From Golubevia sp. BC0850 (Eukaryota > Basidiomycota > Exobasidiomycetes > Golubeviales > Golubeviaceae): DNA of 64,000 nucleotides. Made by a program: the position numbers and the translations under genes. The notes beneath the pieces were generated by a model. That model worked only from the letters and a program-made list of their open reading frames with translations, made no database searches and was not told where the DNA came from. Positions 24,373 to 37,490 of this stretch are shown piece after piece (the stretch's first letter is position 1; each line of letters starts with the position of its first letter). The stretch is taken from assembly GCA_012976225.1 (NCBI GenBank), contig JAAVVG010000035.1:62001-126000 (forward strand), written 5' to 3'.

Positions 24373-26114
24373 TCCAAAATCACGAGAATCCGTCAAACCA
24401 GTCATGTCAATTCGAGCTTCCGCTTTAATCTCCAAGCTCTCTCCTCTACCTCTACTCTCGTCCCTTACATACAAGTCAAGTCTACCTCAGATCAAAACCA
24501 ATTCTTCATTTGCTCTTCAGATTTAGAGCCCTCCTCCTCATACAATAGCATTCCCAACTACAACTTCTCTGTACTTTTAGATATCCGCCCCTTCAACCTT
24601 TAATAAATTTCAGTTTTCGCTTTGCTCCTCCTCTCTAGGTCGATCCCAAGCTTGTGGATTCGCAACCATCTCTTCTGCAGAGATCGGATGCCGAATCCCA
24701 AACCTTGAGGCGAGATGGAGCAAAGAGCTTAGAGTGAGCGATCGAGGGTCAAAAGAAGTTGAGACGCTCAAATTTTGTCATATGGGCAGTGATATGAGTC
24801 AGTCGACCAAGATTTGAAGTCATACCTAGAATTCTCTATGATACAGTAAGGTATGACTTAGGAAGAGAACCCTAGTTATGACTTAGGAGTAGAGTCTTGG
24901 AAATGAAATTGACGCGAGAGAACTACCCCTTGACGACGAAGCTGCAACTGGTGCAATCTTCACTGCCACCGAAGAGCATAGTCAGCTCCTCTCTGAAACC
25001 ATATCTAGAGTCATCTCGAGATTAAACCCGCTTTGAACCTTTGAGATAGGGACTTGAGGGGGCGATTGATGGTGTGAAATTTGAAGGACTGGGGTCTGGT
25101 AGGATGCACTTGTCCCTCTTCTGAATGGATATTCTTTGATGTTCTTTCCACCAAGGTAGACATTCTTCACTTTGGACATTTTTGGATTAATGTACTTCAA
25201 AACAGCTGGGAGACTGGGCTCAGACTTGCTTTGAATCCTCAACTCTGGTTTGTGACGACTGAAGAAAGTTTACAGCCATTCCTCCCCCAATCTTATCCAT
25301 CATTCATCCGGAAATGATACCGTCTCCAAATTCCTGCTTTTCTGAGATTTCAAGCAATCCCTCGGTTCTTTGCTTGATACAGTAGGTACTCACTTGCCCC
25401 CCCCCTTTTTCAACTGAAGTCAATCCTAGGCTTCTTCTACCTTCCTGCAAGACGAGCTGAGAATTTATTCCTCGGACTGCGGTGGATCGAATTCTAGTCT
25501 GTATGCAGACCAAAATTTGGCAAAAGGTTAAATGGAGGAACTGAGGGGAGAGGCGCAATGTTGCCTCAGTGAATTGGCGTTACTGGATTGAAGGGCAGGA
25601 TTTGATTTACTGCCACAGGATTCCTCGTGCCTCGGAAGGTTCGTGCCTCGTACCTTGTCTCCTTTTTTGGAAAGTTTGGATTTGGAAGAAACTGATAAAA
25701 AGATATGGAATACAAGAATTGAAAATCTTCTTTATCCTTTCATTTGGGTCTCTTCCTCTCCCTCTTCTCCTTTGGGTTCTCTCGTTTGGTGCAATCAGTG
25801 CAATCTCGCCTCTCCTTCTCCTCTTCTCCTCTCCTTCTCTCCCTCCTCGCCTCCTCCCAACGCTCTCCTTTCAGATCGAATCTTTTCTATTCAGCTTCTA
25901 TCACAACTAAACTCATCATCATTCTAGCTCAAGTTCAATTCAGAAACATCAAGGCTATCTTCCACGATCAGAGTGAACAAATATATCTCAATCCTCAGTC
26001 TCAATCCAATCGATTCAACTCTTTCACTAGAGTTGAACAATAGCGTATCATCTTCTTGTCTCATTCGGGAAGGGGAATAGAATCTCTTTCAAGTAGGGAA
26101 GGAAGCGGACAAGG
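24373..26114. other. Intergenic, NADAR 3' side / RAL2-like promoter
   Basis: 1.7 kb without a supported gene. Near 24852 and 24883 a short direct repeat (TATGACTTAGGA) occurs twice. The last about 500 bp are pyrimidine-rich and presumably contain the 5' UTR of the kelch/BTB gene. A 99-codon plus ORF at 25744-26043 is low-complexity and ends before the real start. Confidence 0.55.
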
Positions 26115-29100
26115 ATGCATCCACCGCTAGCTAATTTAAGTGCTCATTGGCATGCTTGCTCAGGTGAAATCCCTCCTCCTCTAGTGGTGAGTACGCGTTC
26201 ATCGTATCAAGTATGGTCGTGAAGAGATCTGCTTTGATCGTCAGAGAGAACTGGGAGACGTTGTCATTGTGGAATGGTGAATGCAGATAGCACAGATAGA
26301 GCAACCGAGCTAAGGAGGAACCGTCAGATAGCTCCCACCGGCCAGAGTTCTCTAGTTATGAATCCTCCTAAAAGCCATTCAAGATGCCTATCGTACGTTT
26401 TAGATGGAGAGGAGGCTTTCGTTTGGTCAGAGAGACGCTCGCAGCAAGAGCTGCTGAAAGATGGCCCCAGGTTGCCATTTCTCTTCATTCCTCCTGAGGT
26501 TGGGCAATCTCTTACAAGCTCCGCTTGTCGAAGCTAGCTTATGCTCAAAGAACATTTGTCTCATTCTCAGCTGGACCGACGCGTTTCTACCCTCCTTCTC
26601 ACACCTTCAACTTCTTTCTTCCCCTTTCCGTCTTCTTCCTCCCACCTCCCACCTTCCACCTACTTCTTCAAATCTCATCTTGAACAGGGAGCTTCCGTCA
26701 CTCTAGTCGATTCAGGTCCGGGTTCAGCCTCCACTGGAAAGCTCTACCTCTTCGGAGGTCGGCTGGTCTCCACTCGAAGAATGGTCAATGACCTCTGGGA
26801 ATTAGATCTGAGCAACATGATTTGGAAAAGGAAATCTTCACCTCCTCCAAATTCTACCTCAACTACGACTTCAGATCCTCAACCTCAACCCAGATATTTT
26901 CATTCCTCCGATCTTTGGGATGGGAAATTGATCGTCTTTGGAGGAATGGGATATGCAGCTCCATCTCAATCAAAGAGTTCAGGTTCTGCAAGTACCACCA
27001 GTAAAGCAGATGAATTATGCGTTTTAGATGAAATCGTGGCTTATGATTTGATTACTGAGAAATGGGACCTTTCATTTGCTTCAGCTTCAAGTTCGAAATC
27101 CGATGCAGCTTCCTCCTCGACCTCATCTTCTTCAACTCCAGTTCCAAGATATGCCCATCTATCTTCAACAACTTCTCACCTTTTAACTATTATCGGTGGT
27201 CAAGACATGGCTAATCATTATGTTGAATCTATTTCAGTCTTCGATCTGAAGCAAAGAAAATGGATCGCTCAGAAGGATTTCGGAAAACAATGTGGAAGTT
27301 ATAGGAGTTTGGCAGTCGCTGGAACTTGGGGAGTCAAAGAAGGGAAAGGCGAAAGTTGGAGTAGTCTAGTTGGTGATGCTATTGCATCAAAGATCGGAAG
27401 AGGAAGTAGAAGTAACAGTAGCAGTAACATTCATCCCACTTCAGCTTCACTGGATTCTGGTTTCAAGGCTTTGGATCAGAAAGGCAAAGGTAGAGAAGAC
27501 CTAAATGGTCTAGACATCAACAATAGATTAAGAGCTGGTTCTACAGCGAGCAATTTCAGCAATTTCACTGGAATTAGTAGTAGCGACAATGCCACCTCTG
27601 TCGCGTCTCCTACTAGTTGGACAACTGGATCTAATGGTTTAACTGCTCCTCAATCGTCTTCATCAAGGAGACCTCCTGAATCCAGTCCTTCTTCTTCGAC
27701 CTCTGCGTTTTCAACTTCCACTTCTAATGAATACAAAGATGCTTCACTCCCGAATGGCGTTCAACCCATCAGCACCAGTTGTCCAACCACTCCCACCTCT
27801 TCCAAGTTCAACTCTCAGGAGACAAGGTCGAAGCTCAAAGACATCTCTCCTCTACCCTCAAGTTACGAGCCCGACGAATCAGATCCTCTACCTATTTATG
27901 TCTACTCCAACTTCAACTTCACCAACGTCAATAGGCAATTGGGTATGGTCAATTTGAAGAGAGGGAATCGAAAAAGGTCGAAGGGAAAAGGCAAAGGCAA
28001 GCAGGTCGAAGGGGAAGATCAAGAAGAGGAGGAGGATGAAGAGCAGGAGACTCTAGGAGCTGCTGAAGGAGAGGAGCAAGATGAATCAGAAGATATCCTG
28101 GGACCATCGGAGATTACCATCTCAGATCGGTCTTCTCAGATGGATGGAGCTGCTCTACCTCCAGGTCTAAGATTCCCAACAGGATCAGTCTTAGGATCTT
28201 ATCTTCTAATATCCGGTACCTATTTGGCCAACACTTCTCAAACCTTTTCAATCTGGGCTCTTCATCTCCCTACCCTTACTTGGTCGAGACTGGAACCTGG
28301 ATCAACTCTCTCTTCTGGATCTTGGAATCGAGCTGTCCTATGGCCAACCAAGAATCGACTCTTGATTCTAGGCCACAGAGACAGAAGTTTGGTAGAAGAT
28401 TACAATCATCGTCAGACGAATTGGGACCATGTCGTTCTGGTGGAATTGGAAGCTTGGGGAATCTATCAACCTCCGATCCAAAGATTTGATGATCAGGCGA
28501 TTGAACTAGGTTTGGAGAAGTTGGCAAGTAGCTCTCAAGGAAGCATGCTAGCTGAGATGTCTGGACCAGAACCCAAGGAGGACCAAGCACAACCACCTCA
28601 AATAGAATCTCCGATTGGAATTGAACTTTCGATACCGGAGATAACTTCCTCATCAATGCCTGCTTCTGCTGAAGCACTCCGTCTACCCATAGCCAATCTA
28701 TCTCTAGGTGGCAGAGGTGATATGGAAATCCTTTGTTCCGATGGAATGAGAATTGGTTGCGATCGAGAGGTTTTGAGGAAACGATGGAAATGGTTCAAAG
28801 AAAGAGACGACAAATATCAGAGAAAGGTCAAGAGAGAAATCAAACGTCTTTTGAAAAGTCAAGGTCAACTCAATGGAAGCCACGACGATTCTTCTTCAAC
28901 TGTAGCTTTAGGTGAAGATGATAGTAGTTCGGTGATATCTCCAAGAGGAAGGAAAAGAGCTAGTACTATGAGCGATGCCATCAGAGCTATGCTGGAAGAT
29001 ACTTCAGATGAGTCGGAAGAAGAGAACACTTTGAACATTCCCGATGAAGTCGTCAAGAGCAAAATCGATCAAAGTGCGGAGAAGGTTTCAGGAGGTTTCG

Positions 29101-30875
29101 ATCAGTATAGAAGACCTTCGACCATTTCAATTCAATCCCATTCGACAGTTCTCTCTGAAAGATCCATCTCTTCCTACAGACCATTCAGAACTCCAACCAC
29201 GGGCTTCTCCTCCGGTCTATCTCCAGTCACTCCCTCTCATCAGATCACAACATCAGAAACTTCTGCTCTTCCGACAAGTCACGATCCAAGATTCCTTCCT
29301 CGACAGCTCGTCCTGAACGAACCTTCGCCGATAGTCCTAGCTTTCCTTCAATTCCTCTACTCTCAAACTCTCTGCACTCCACTTCAAAGACATCCAGCAA
29401 CTATCGCAGCTCTTCTAGTCCTGGCTGCAGCTTACGACATGCCAGATCTAGGAGCTTGGGCAAGACATGCAGCTCATGTTTCTTTGACCAGGGATTTAAG
29501 TTCGGAAGGCTCTGGAACTCTCAACTCTTCTTCAAGTCCAGCCGAAGCAGCTTCTTCTGTTAAGATTTACACCACTTCTTCAGGTCTCAGTCCGGAGCAA
29601 CGGCATCGATTGACAGTGGTGCTAACGGAAAGCGCCGCTCTGTGTGGCTGCGAGCCTCTTCAAATTCGAGCTCTAAGGTCAAGCATGCTCACTAGCAAGT
29701 GGCTTCAGAAGATGACTGCAAATGCTGCTCTCAATGGTAGCGACGCTGGAAGGTCTAGATCTGGAACCACTGCCTCTCATGGAAGTGAGAGATCAGGACT
29801 CAACGAGAGTGGAAGTAGCTCGATCATGGGAGATCAGATGAGTCCAGCTAGAAAGAATGAAATGACCAGTCCATCTATCGGAAGTAATAGAGATACTCCA
29901 ACGCCTACTGCTTCTTATGGCTCAACTTCAAACCTCAATTCCAATGCGGTCCTAACTTCTCCTAGTGGATCGACTTCCTCTCATGTCAGAAGATGGTCTC
30001 TAACTCCAGCAGGTCCATCCAGAGTCCAACCTCCTTCAAACCCACCTCCAACTCCTCCTAGTGGAAATGGCGCTGTCGGATCTGGGGTCTCGACTGGAGA
30101 GCCACTCGCTCCAGAGAGTGGAACGGACGAATCTTCAGATTCTGATCTCCCACCTTTAGCAGGAACTAGGAAGCCTTCCACAGGATTGAGCAAAGCTGAA
30201 AGGATGCTAGGAATCACTGGAGCCGAAGCTCAGGCAGCAGGTCTACCTGGAGTAGCTAAAGAAGGTAGCCCGATTTCTGTAGCTTCAGGTGGTGGATCTG
30301 AGCCCAGGAATCCAACTCAGAGAAGACCAAGTGCAGCTCCAAGTGCAGCTGGTTCAATGTTGAGCGTCAGGTCTGGAAGCTCTTCTGCTGGTGGAGGAAG
30401 GAAACGCTTCAGTATTTTTGGTAGAAGCAGTAATTCCTCAACTAGCATTCCAACTAATGCTACTACCTCAAATAGTCAGACTGCTTCTGGAGACTTGTCT
30501 CCAGGTCCAAGATCTTCTGGGGTTTTCGAGGAAGATCCAGCTAAGCGAAGGAGTTCAGACATTAATGTTCCTCATCAACAGAAATTAGCTTCTCTGAATA
30601 CTGCTAATTTTAATAGCTCAAGCGTTCAAACAAGGTCTAACAGGAGTGGTTCTTCAGTTTCTCATTTGACTTCTCCAAATTCAGGTCTTTCATCAAGTCA
30701 ATTTGGTTCTCAACTTCAAGATTCTGAAGCTTCCAGGTCTCAGACTTCTCTGCCTCCCAATGGAAGACAATCATTGAAGAGTCGACCTTCCAACTCTTCT
30801 TCGGTCGCAAATTTTGGAACCGAGATACCTCAGAAGCAAGAACTTTCCACTCTCAGATCTCTGGGGATCATTTGA
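26115..30875 (+). CDS. RAL2: Ral2-like kelch-repeat / BTB protein
   Basis: Large cytoplasmic scaffold resembling fission yeast Ral2, which acts with Ras1 in morphogenesis and mating. This orthology is inferred. Two exons: 26115-26186 (24 codons, MHPPLANLSAHWHACSGEIP...) and 26688-30875, joined in phase 0 so that PPPLV is followed by GASVTLVDSG. Total 1,419 residues. The N-terminal third holds kelch blades: KLYLFGGRLVSTRRMVNDLW, PRYFHSSDLWDGKLIVFGGM, and PRYAHLSS..LTIIGGQDM, then a long Ser-rich insertion and further blades (LLISGTYLANTSQTFSIW, NRLLILGHRDR). The BTB domain starts at about residue 695 (GGRGDMEILCSDGMRIGCDR), is interrupted by about 150-190 disordered residues, and resumes at about residue 888 (PRFLPRQLVLNEPSPIVLAF; then LVLAAAYDMPDLGAWARHAA). 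The C-terminal about 400 residues are Ser/Pro/Thr-rich. Intron 1 is 501 nt. The single-ORF start at 26541 would add intron sequence and lose the conserved start. Confidence 0.87.
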
Positions 30876-31574
30876 TGAAAGCTAGTTTCCTCCATCTCTT
30901 TCATCTAGCCATTTCTCCCTTTCCCCCTTTTTCCTTTTGCCGCACATTTCTTCTTCTTCTTTATCAACTCACTCTTTTAGATTTTTTTCATTCTTTTCGT
31001 TTCATTCTCTCTCAACTTTTGTAAACATCTTTAAAAATACCCCTCTCGATCTTTTCTTCTTTCTCTCTTTTTAAATTTTCATTTCCCCCAAAAATGGGAA
31101 CGACTTCAGTTCTCTACTCACATGTAAACTTTCCTCTTTACGTCTCTATATTTTATTCAATCTCACTCTTTCTTCTTCACTCTCACCACCAGGACTAGGA
31201 ACATGTGTTTCTTTAAGCATATATTCAATTGCTTTTTATTGACTTTGTGGTGGAACTGAATGAGACAGAATCAATGCGAAATAGTCCGGAAGCTACAATA
31301 ATACAAGGGAAGAACAGAGACAAGAGAAAGTGGGTGGAAAGTGACGGGGACCCCATTGGGAAGTAAAAGATAGAGAGTTCGCAGAGTATTCCCGATAGAT
31401 AATGAGCGCTTTCAGACAAAAGAATAAGAATAAGTGGGCTGGACTAGGTTCCAAGAAGAAAGAGAGAAAGTGGGGGACCGAAAGGGAAAAGCGTCTAAAT
31501 AGATTTGTTGGGTTTGACGTTAGGGTTTTGAAGAAGAATGGTCCAGTAACAATCTGGAAGATGAGGGACAAAGT
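30876..31574. other. Convergent 3' flank, RAL2-like / C2H2 gene
   Basis: T-rich and pyrimidine-rich DNA between two convergent stops, consistent with 3' UTRs and polyadenylation regions on both sides. No gene seen; small ORFs at 31225-31571 and 31402-31707 overlap in antisense and look incidental. Confidence 0.6.
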
Positions 31575-34500
31575 TTATTCTGTCATCATGCCCTCAAACC
31601 GTTCTCTAATGCCGGTAGAGAAATTGGAAGAGCTGCTAGATGCTCTTTTCCTCCCCATACCAGATGAAGAGGAATCTGTGGTTGAGGATCCTTCTTCCTC
31701 CTCTTGATGTCCATTTCCGTGCGCGAATGAGCTCGAGAGGGGAGAGGAGCCGAGATTGGAGGAAGAAGAGATGCTGTCGTTGGATTTGACAGGTTCGTTT
31801 TCAGGGATGGAGTTGTCTTCAGCTCGCTGTTGCCAAGCTCCGTGAGCTTTTTGATGCCTTCTGAGATTCGATTGGACGGAGAACGAACGTCCACAGGTTG
31901 GATCTGGGCAGACGTAAGGCTTTTCACCTGTGTGAGTGTGGGTGTGAATCTGTGAAGGAGGTGACAAAGTGCTGTGAGCTTTGAGTTCGGAAATTGGGTT
32001 CAAGAAAAAGAACTATGCAACACTCACCTTTAAAGAACTTGGCCTTGTGAATCTGTTCGCAATGGAGATGGGACGAGGTAAGTGTAAGCTTCGAGCGAAC
32101 ACCTGAAGAGAACCCTTGAAGAAGCGTTCTGAAACTCACCTCTTCTGACAATAGGAGCACTCATACTTTCCTGTGCCTCCAGCACTGGGCGTTGAGCTTG
32201 ACGTCGAGTCTTGATTTCCTTTGCCAACCGAGGAAGCAGAAGGGGCGGACTCCTTCGTTCGAGTCAGATTTGGTTTGCCGAAGGTGTCTGTGGAATCAAA
32301 CCCATCACCGCTGGTGATAGAACTGAGAGAAGCAACAGATTCAGCAGGAGGACCTTGACAATAGATGGAGTGGAAGGAACCTGAACTGCTGCCACTCAAG
32401 CTGCTCGCCAGACTTCCAGCGCTGATCCGATTGCTTGACTTGGAACCGAATTGATTAGAGGAGCTGGAGTTGCCCATAGCAGAGTTGGGGGGTAGTCTTC
32501 GCAAGCTTGGGAGTCCTTGGTTAGAAGATTGAGAGAGATGAGGAGACCCGCCGTTGTTGCTAGAAGGTATTCCTCTCCCATAGGCTTCGTCGAGATCCAT
32601 CGAAGAGGTTCTCTGAGGCAGAAAGAAACCAGGTCCTGGAAGAGGTTGATGCGAGGGACTTGAAGCTGGAGCCAATCTAGACGATTTCGAAAGGGAGGAA
32701 GAATTGAAGGACTGTTTGGAGAAGCTTCCGCTTGACGAGCCCGATCCTGAGCCATCAGAGCAATGTCTCTGTCTTTGTCCTTCTCTTTCGAGTCGACTTG
32801 GTAGCGATTCTGGGGAGTCTGGAGACCAGTAGGGTTGGTTCGACAAGGCTTGCCGACTCTGCGAAGGAGTGATTCCGCCATTGTTGCTGCCTCCGCTTCC
32901 CAGTTCAGGTGAATCGTCTTGATAGGATCCTTCGGTTTCGTACTCGATCCCACCTCCGCCTCCTCTATTTCCAGATTCCCATTCCGCAGCTTCTTCTCTC
33001 AGCTTCAAACTTGAAATTCTTGGTGGGAGCCTTGGCTTTCTACTCTTTGACTTGCCGCTCTTCCTAGAAGAGGAAGTAACTTCAGGTTGAGAAGGGAACT
33101 CGTTTTCCAGCTCCATCTCCTCGTCAGCCCCTATTGTCCAGTCATCTCCATCTTTCATCCCGACGTCGAGGTGATGAGGGTGTTGGGATTGAGGTTGGTT
33201 CCACCCACTACTGGCCACAGAATCTATCGTAGAATTCCTACTATGATTAGATCTTGATTCCAAAGAGAGCGAAAGGCTTGAAGCACTTGCGCTTCCAGAG
33301 ACGCTTGAAACGAGCGAAGGCAAGCTACGGTGGAAGTGAGACGAAGGGAGGGAAGAAGTTGAAGAAGCCATGGTTGAAGTAGAAGCTCGATTGGAGTGTC
33401 TTGGAATGTAGTCTGAAGAAGAACCGTACTGACTGCTCCGCGCACTTGGCGTCTCATGAGAGCTAGGTCCCGTCGGGGTCGTTGGGCTCTCCGGCAACTC
33501 TCTTCCTTGATCCGAATAGGATAGACCACTGTTGATTGAAAGATGAGTTCCAGAGTCCCTGACGTTGGAAAGATAAGAGGAGTCCTTTGAGGAGACGTAC
33601 GAATCTCTGGAGGAAGATTGAGAGCCTCTCGAAGAGTGATAGGACTCCCTGCCCGATCCAGTTCCTGAAGAACTTCGACTCTGGTTGCTGATAGTTCTGG
33701 CATGAGATGTTGAATGGGCAAAGCTATTGGCAACTTGATATGGATGGTGGTGGGAGACAGTTGGGATCGAAGGAGACGAGTGGGAGTGCTGGACGGGGAA
33801 GAATCTAGAAGCAGGAGGAGCATCTTTGAGATTGAGACTTGGAATTGAAGGAACTGGAGGAACTTGATTCTTCGAAAGAGCGGAGCGATAGGTTTGAGCT
33901 AACTCTGCGCCGAGAGAGGATCCAGGATTGAGGTTGCTGAGTCGTGAAGAGGGACCTGATCTAGGGGCGTCTGCTGCTCCGAGAGTGTGTCGACGTCCTT
34001 CTGATCTTCTTCTGTCTTGAGCTTGCTGAGAAGAAGAGGCGGTAGAAGAGGTCGAGCGTCCGGCAGCTCCTCCTGATCCCATGATCCCGTCGTCTGTTCC
34101 AGATCTCTGATGTCTACCCCAGGAGGACTCGACCTTGGCTCCTGCGCTTCGAGCAGAACCAACCACGATTGTGGGTGGAGGAAGCATGCAGCTTGGATTG
34201 CGATGTAGAGGGGCTGGAAGATCCGCTGCATTCGAGGAGACGCTCCTGTTGCATTCCGAGAGGAAAGGAGCTCTTTGAGGGAACGTAAAGGAGGGAGAAC
34301 TCTGATTGGAGAGCTCCATGCTTGACCTCGAACTTGATTCTTCCTTCTCATATTCCATTTCGTCTTCGATAGAGAAGGCTGCCGTAGAGGAAGAGTGGAG
34401 GGCTAATCTTGGTGGCCTCGGAGTGGTTCGAGGAGACATAGCCGAGGATGAGATGGTCGAACACGGGGAAGGTGCTCCGACTGGGAATTCGGACGTGTAG

Positions 34501-35275
34501 GTTGCTGGAGATGATGCTGAAGATGATGAGGAGGAATAGAGACTCCTTAGTGGTGCGGATCCTCGAATTGGGCCAAATGAAGAGGGAGAGCTCGCATCGT
34601 CTTCCAGATTCCTGAGAGTACTCATTGGAGAGGACGAACTTGCAGTTGACGAGGATGAACTGATGGATCGCATAAGTAGAGGTGGAGGGCTTGAAAGAGG
34701 TTGTCCATCCAAGCCAACTGACAACGGAGGAGGGAATCCGGCTATGCTTCGGAGCTGTGAGGGTTCCACACGATGAAAGTAAACCTGTGAAGCTGCCGAA
34801 TCTCTTGCTGATTGGATAGATTCTAGGATGGGCAACCATCAGATGCGAAAGGAGGAAGACAAAGGTTAGAGAAGGGTGCCTTGATCTCTTCTGGCAGAAG
34901 CTACCTACTTGGCCGCCACTTGGCCCTCTACACCAATCTACCTGTCTATCCATCTCTTTCAACGAAGAAGCTTGCTTCTTGGATTCAACTCTGAGATTCA
35001 AAAAAGCGATTCCCACAGAGAGAATATGATCTACTCTTGCTGCCTGCCACCAGACCTCGCATCCGTCTGCAATGATCTCCCCCTCACCTCGATAGTAACT
35101 ATGACTCACCCTTCTCGCTCTGACTAGCCAAATCAAATAGATTAGATATACTGGGTAAAGCCTCCTGCTTAGGTCTACTCTGCTGCTGCTGTCTGTGAGA
35201 GTAAGATGAAGTCGCAGCACTTCCACCTGTATCTTCCTCCATATCCAGGTCCATCTCGACGTCTTGAGAATACAT
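31575..35275 (-). CDS. Large Ser-rich C2H2 zinc-finger transcription factor
   Basis: Probable DNA-binding regulator with two C-terminal fingers after about 940 disordered residues. Exons: 35275-35110, 34822-32140, 32052-32028 (25 nt) and 31949-31575, giving 1,082 residues. Finger 1 is spread over three exons ([10 protein letters not shown], then FTRPSSLK, then [12 protein letters not shown]). Finger 2 is [20 protein letters not shown]. The RPSSLKIH..GEKPY pattern occurs in a widespread fungal C2H2 group, but I cannot name the orthologue. The 25-nt exon is fixed by phase, because other acceptors give frames without a finger. The start is [20 protein letters not shown], followed by a short polyQ; beginning instead at the in-frame ATG at 34835 would omit exon 1. 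Ser-runs dominate residues 60-600. Confidence 0.88.
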
Positions 35276-36250
35276 CTTGAGAATTGGACCGAAGAGGATT
35301 TAGTTGATGAAATTTGAGGAAGAAGAGAGTGGAGGTAGAATCAGGCTCAAAATAGAAAAAGCGGGAGTTGATTCTGAAGGAGAGAGAGGAAATGCGGGAT
35401 TGGTGTTGAGGATGAAGTGAGGACGTATGTAGAGGAGAGGAGAGAGATCTCTCTTTTGACCAGGAAAGAAACAAAAAGATGAATGAATTTGAATGAAAAG
35501 CGAAGAGAAAGAAATGAAAAGGAAGAAAGGGGATGGAGAAGGTGGTCAAAGTTGGAAACAAGAATGATGCTCGCGTCCTGGATAACTGTCGGAGCCTTAA
35601 TCTGTTGTGAATCCTTCTCCGTAGGCGCAGGGACAAACAAGGGGCAAAAATTGAGAAAAAGTGAAGAAAAGAAGGTTTGAAGGATTAAGGAAGGATGTGC
35701 AGCTGCGGATCGTCCTGAGCGCCCTCCAATTCTTGAAGCCACGGAACGGAAGTGGTTTGACCTTCTTTGAGACTTTGGGGGCACGATCAGAATGGGCGTC
35801 GCAAATCAGTTTACGGACGTACGAATGTACCTGCTTTGAAAAAGAAGGAGTTGTTTTTGACTCCGAAATGAAGGGGGATGTATGGGATTTGGGACTCTGT
35901 GAGATTCGAATTTCGATGAAGAAATCTTTCCACCTCCCTTTCGATATCAGTGTTTGGGAACTGGAAGCCCCCTGGTGCTTACAAGGTCTTTCCCACCGGA
36001 CGACTAGAAGCCAGCTTTGTAAATACAGGGGATCCAATGAAAGCCAGGATGAATCATGTAGTAGGGAAGGTCGAAGCTGCGTCTTCTGTGCGTCAGTCGC
36101 CACTCGCCAACCGCAGTCTGTAGCTCGCTTCGTTCTCTTTCTCACAGCGCTCATGCGCATCCAAAGGATGTAACAATCGATAATGTCATGGAACTGGTAA
36201 TAAGATGAGAAGATCCTGAAGCATCTGGTGAGGTTCGACGATTCATCTCT
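35276..36250. other. Intergenic upstream of the Ser-rich C2H2 gene
   Basis: Promoter of the C2H2 gene and 3' flank of the sulfotransferase-like gene (both minus). Overlapping open frames on both strands (35597-36160 minus, 35661-36173 plus) show no motif or splice support. No gene called. Confidence 0.55.
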
Positions 36251-37490
36251 TCATCTCTTGAACCCGCCCTTCTGCCAAAAGCTAATCATCAAAGCGACAC
36301 CTCCAACAACCGAAACCAATCCCAATCCAGTCAAACCTTTCTTTACTCTTTCTACTCTTTCTTTTTTGATTTGCATTCTTCCAGCTGTAATCTGTTCAAA
36401 AGTTTTGTCTGATTTACTCGAGTTCTCTGAACCTGTCGATGCATTAGTGTTAGGCCAAACGGCTCCTTCTGGCTTCTCTATTCCTAAAAATGGACAGATG
36501 ACATCGTAGCCATCGACATCAGATCGAGTCTCATAGACTAGAACTCGATCTTGTTCGCCTCGAGAGGCGAAGAACTCTAGGAGGTCGTTTTGATACTTGA
36601 TGATGGCGTTTTCGTCAATGTCTCTTTTGCCAGCGAAGATTCCTTTCTTACCCCACCAGACTTCAGAGGCTTTTGTGGGGAAAATGGAAGGGTAAGAAGA
36701 GAGAGTATTCTTCTGTCAGTCGAGAGTGAAGTAGCTATGGACGGAAAACATGCTGCTAGCTCTCACCGAACCAAAAGAAGTTTCTCTCTTGAGGATACAG
36801 GGCCCAGGTGATCCAACTGGTTGGACCTGGCAGCATCCAGCAAACGGTCTTTAAAAGATGTCGAAGGGCAAGAGAAAATGGTCAGAAAAGGCTCCTGTGA
36901 CTCGAAAGTTCAAAGCTGGTTAGAAGATTGAACCTACACTTCGAAGAGATTTTCCCCAGGCCGTGGGGTTGCGAGTAGTGATAATGATCTGAACCGATGT
37001 GAAGCATAAAAGATGAGTCAGTGAGAGAGAAGTCAGCGAAGTGTACAACTGTAGCTGGCTCGTACCATCAGAACACCAGATTCCGTCGTCCTCACCTTCG
37101 CCTCTGGATTGAGAATGGCCAGTTCTTTAACGAACTGACAGCTAGGAGCATCCATAGTAGCTTGGTATCCAGACAGAAGCTCATCCCAGTCAGCAGGAGA
37201 GTTCTCCCCCCGATATGCCTTGGTCCAAAGTGGAATTTGTTTCTCGTCCCCGAAGCACTCCCTCATATGATGACACTTGAGGCCAAGTCGATTCATGGCT
37301 TCATACATTGACATACTACCAGTTCTTGGTAGAGCTGTGAAGAGAAATGAGGGTTCAGAGAGGAAACGGAAAGACTCGATCGCCTCTGCTCTTCGTACTC
37401 ACCGGCTCCAATGACCTTTAGAGAATGAGGATTGGGCCTCTCTACTTCTGGATTACTGATAACCGGTGAGACGATCGTTGCTGAAGACAT
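36251..37490 (-). CDS. Sulfotransfer_4-family P-loop protein with C-terminal membrane anchor
   Basis: Member of the fungal-expanded sulfotransferase-like P-loop family (PF17784 type); the substrate is unknown. Exons 37490-37403, 37334-37096, 36988-36938, 36848-36767 and 36669-36251 give 292 residues. The N-terminal PAPS-loop region reads KVIGAGALPRTGSMSMYEAM across the first junction. It continues GLKCHHMRECF, WDELLSGYQATMDAPSCQF, ITTRNPTAWGKSLRS (the 3'-phosphate-binding Arg/Ser element), TVCWMLPGPTSW, and VLVYETRSDVDGYDVICPFL. These landmarks follow family order. After residue 260 a basic linker (QIKKERVERVKKG) leads to one hydrophobic helix and a KGGFKR tail, suggesting a tail-anchored or single-pass protein. 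Introns 3 and 4 use GTAGGT and GTGAGA donors. Confidence 0.88.

Noticed and set aside
26541-26687. Single-ORF start of the kelch/BTB gene at 26541
   Set aside because: The segment is pyrimidine-rich intron ending in CAG. Using exon 1 at 26115-26186 yields the expected PPPLVGASVTLV start of the propeller.
35597-36173. Overlapping 187- and 170-codon ORFs on opposite strands
   Set aside because: Neither has a recognisable motif, splice support or biased composition. They mirror each other as chance open frames do.
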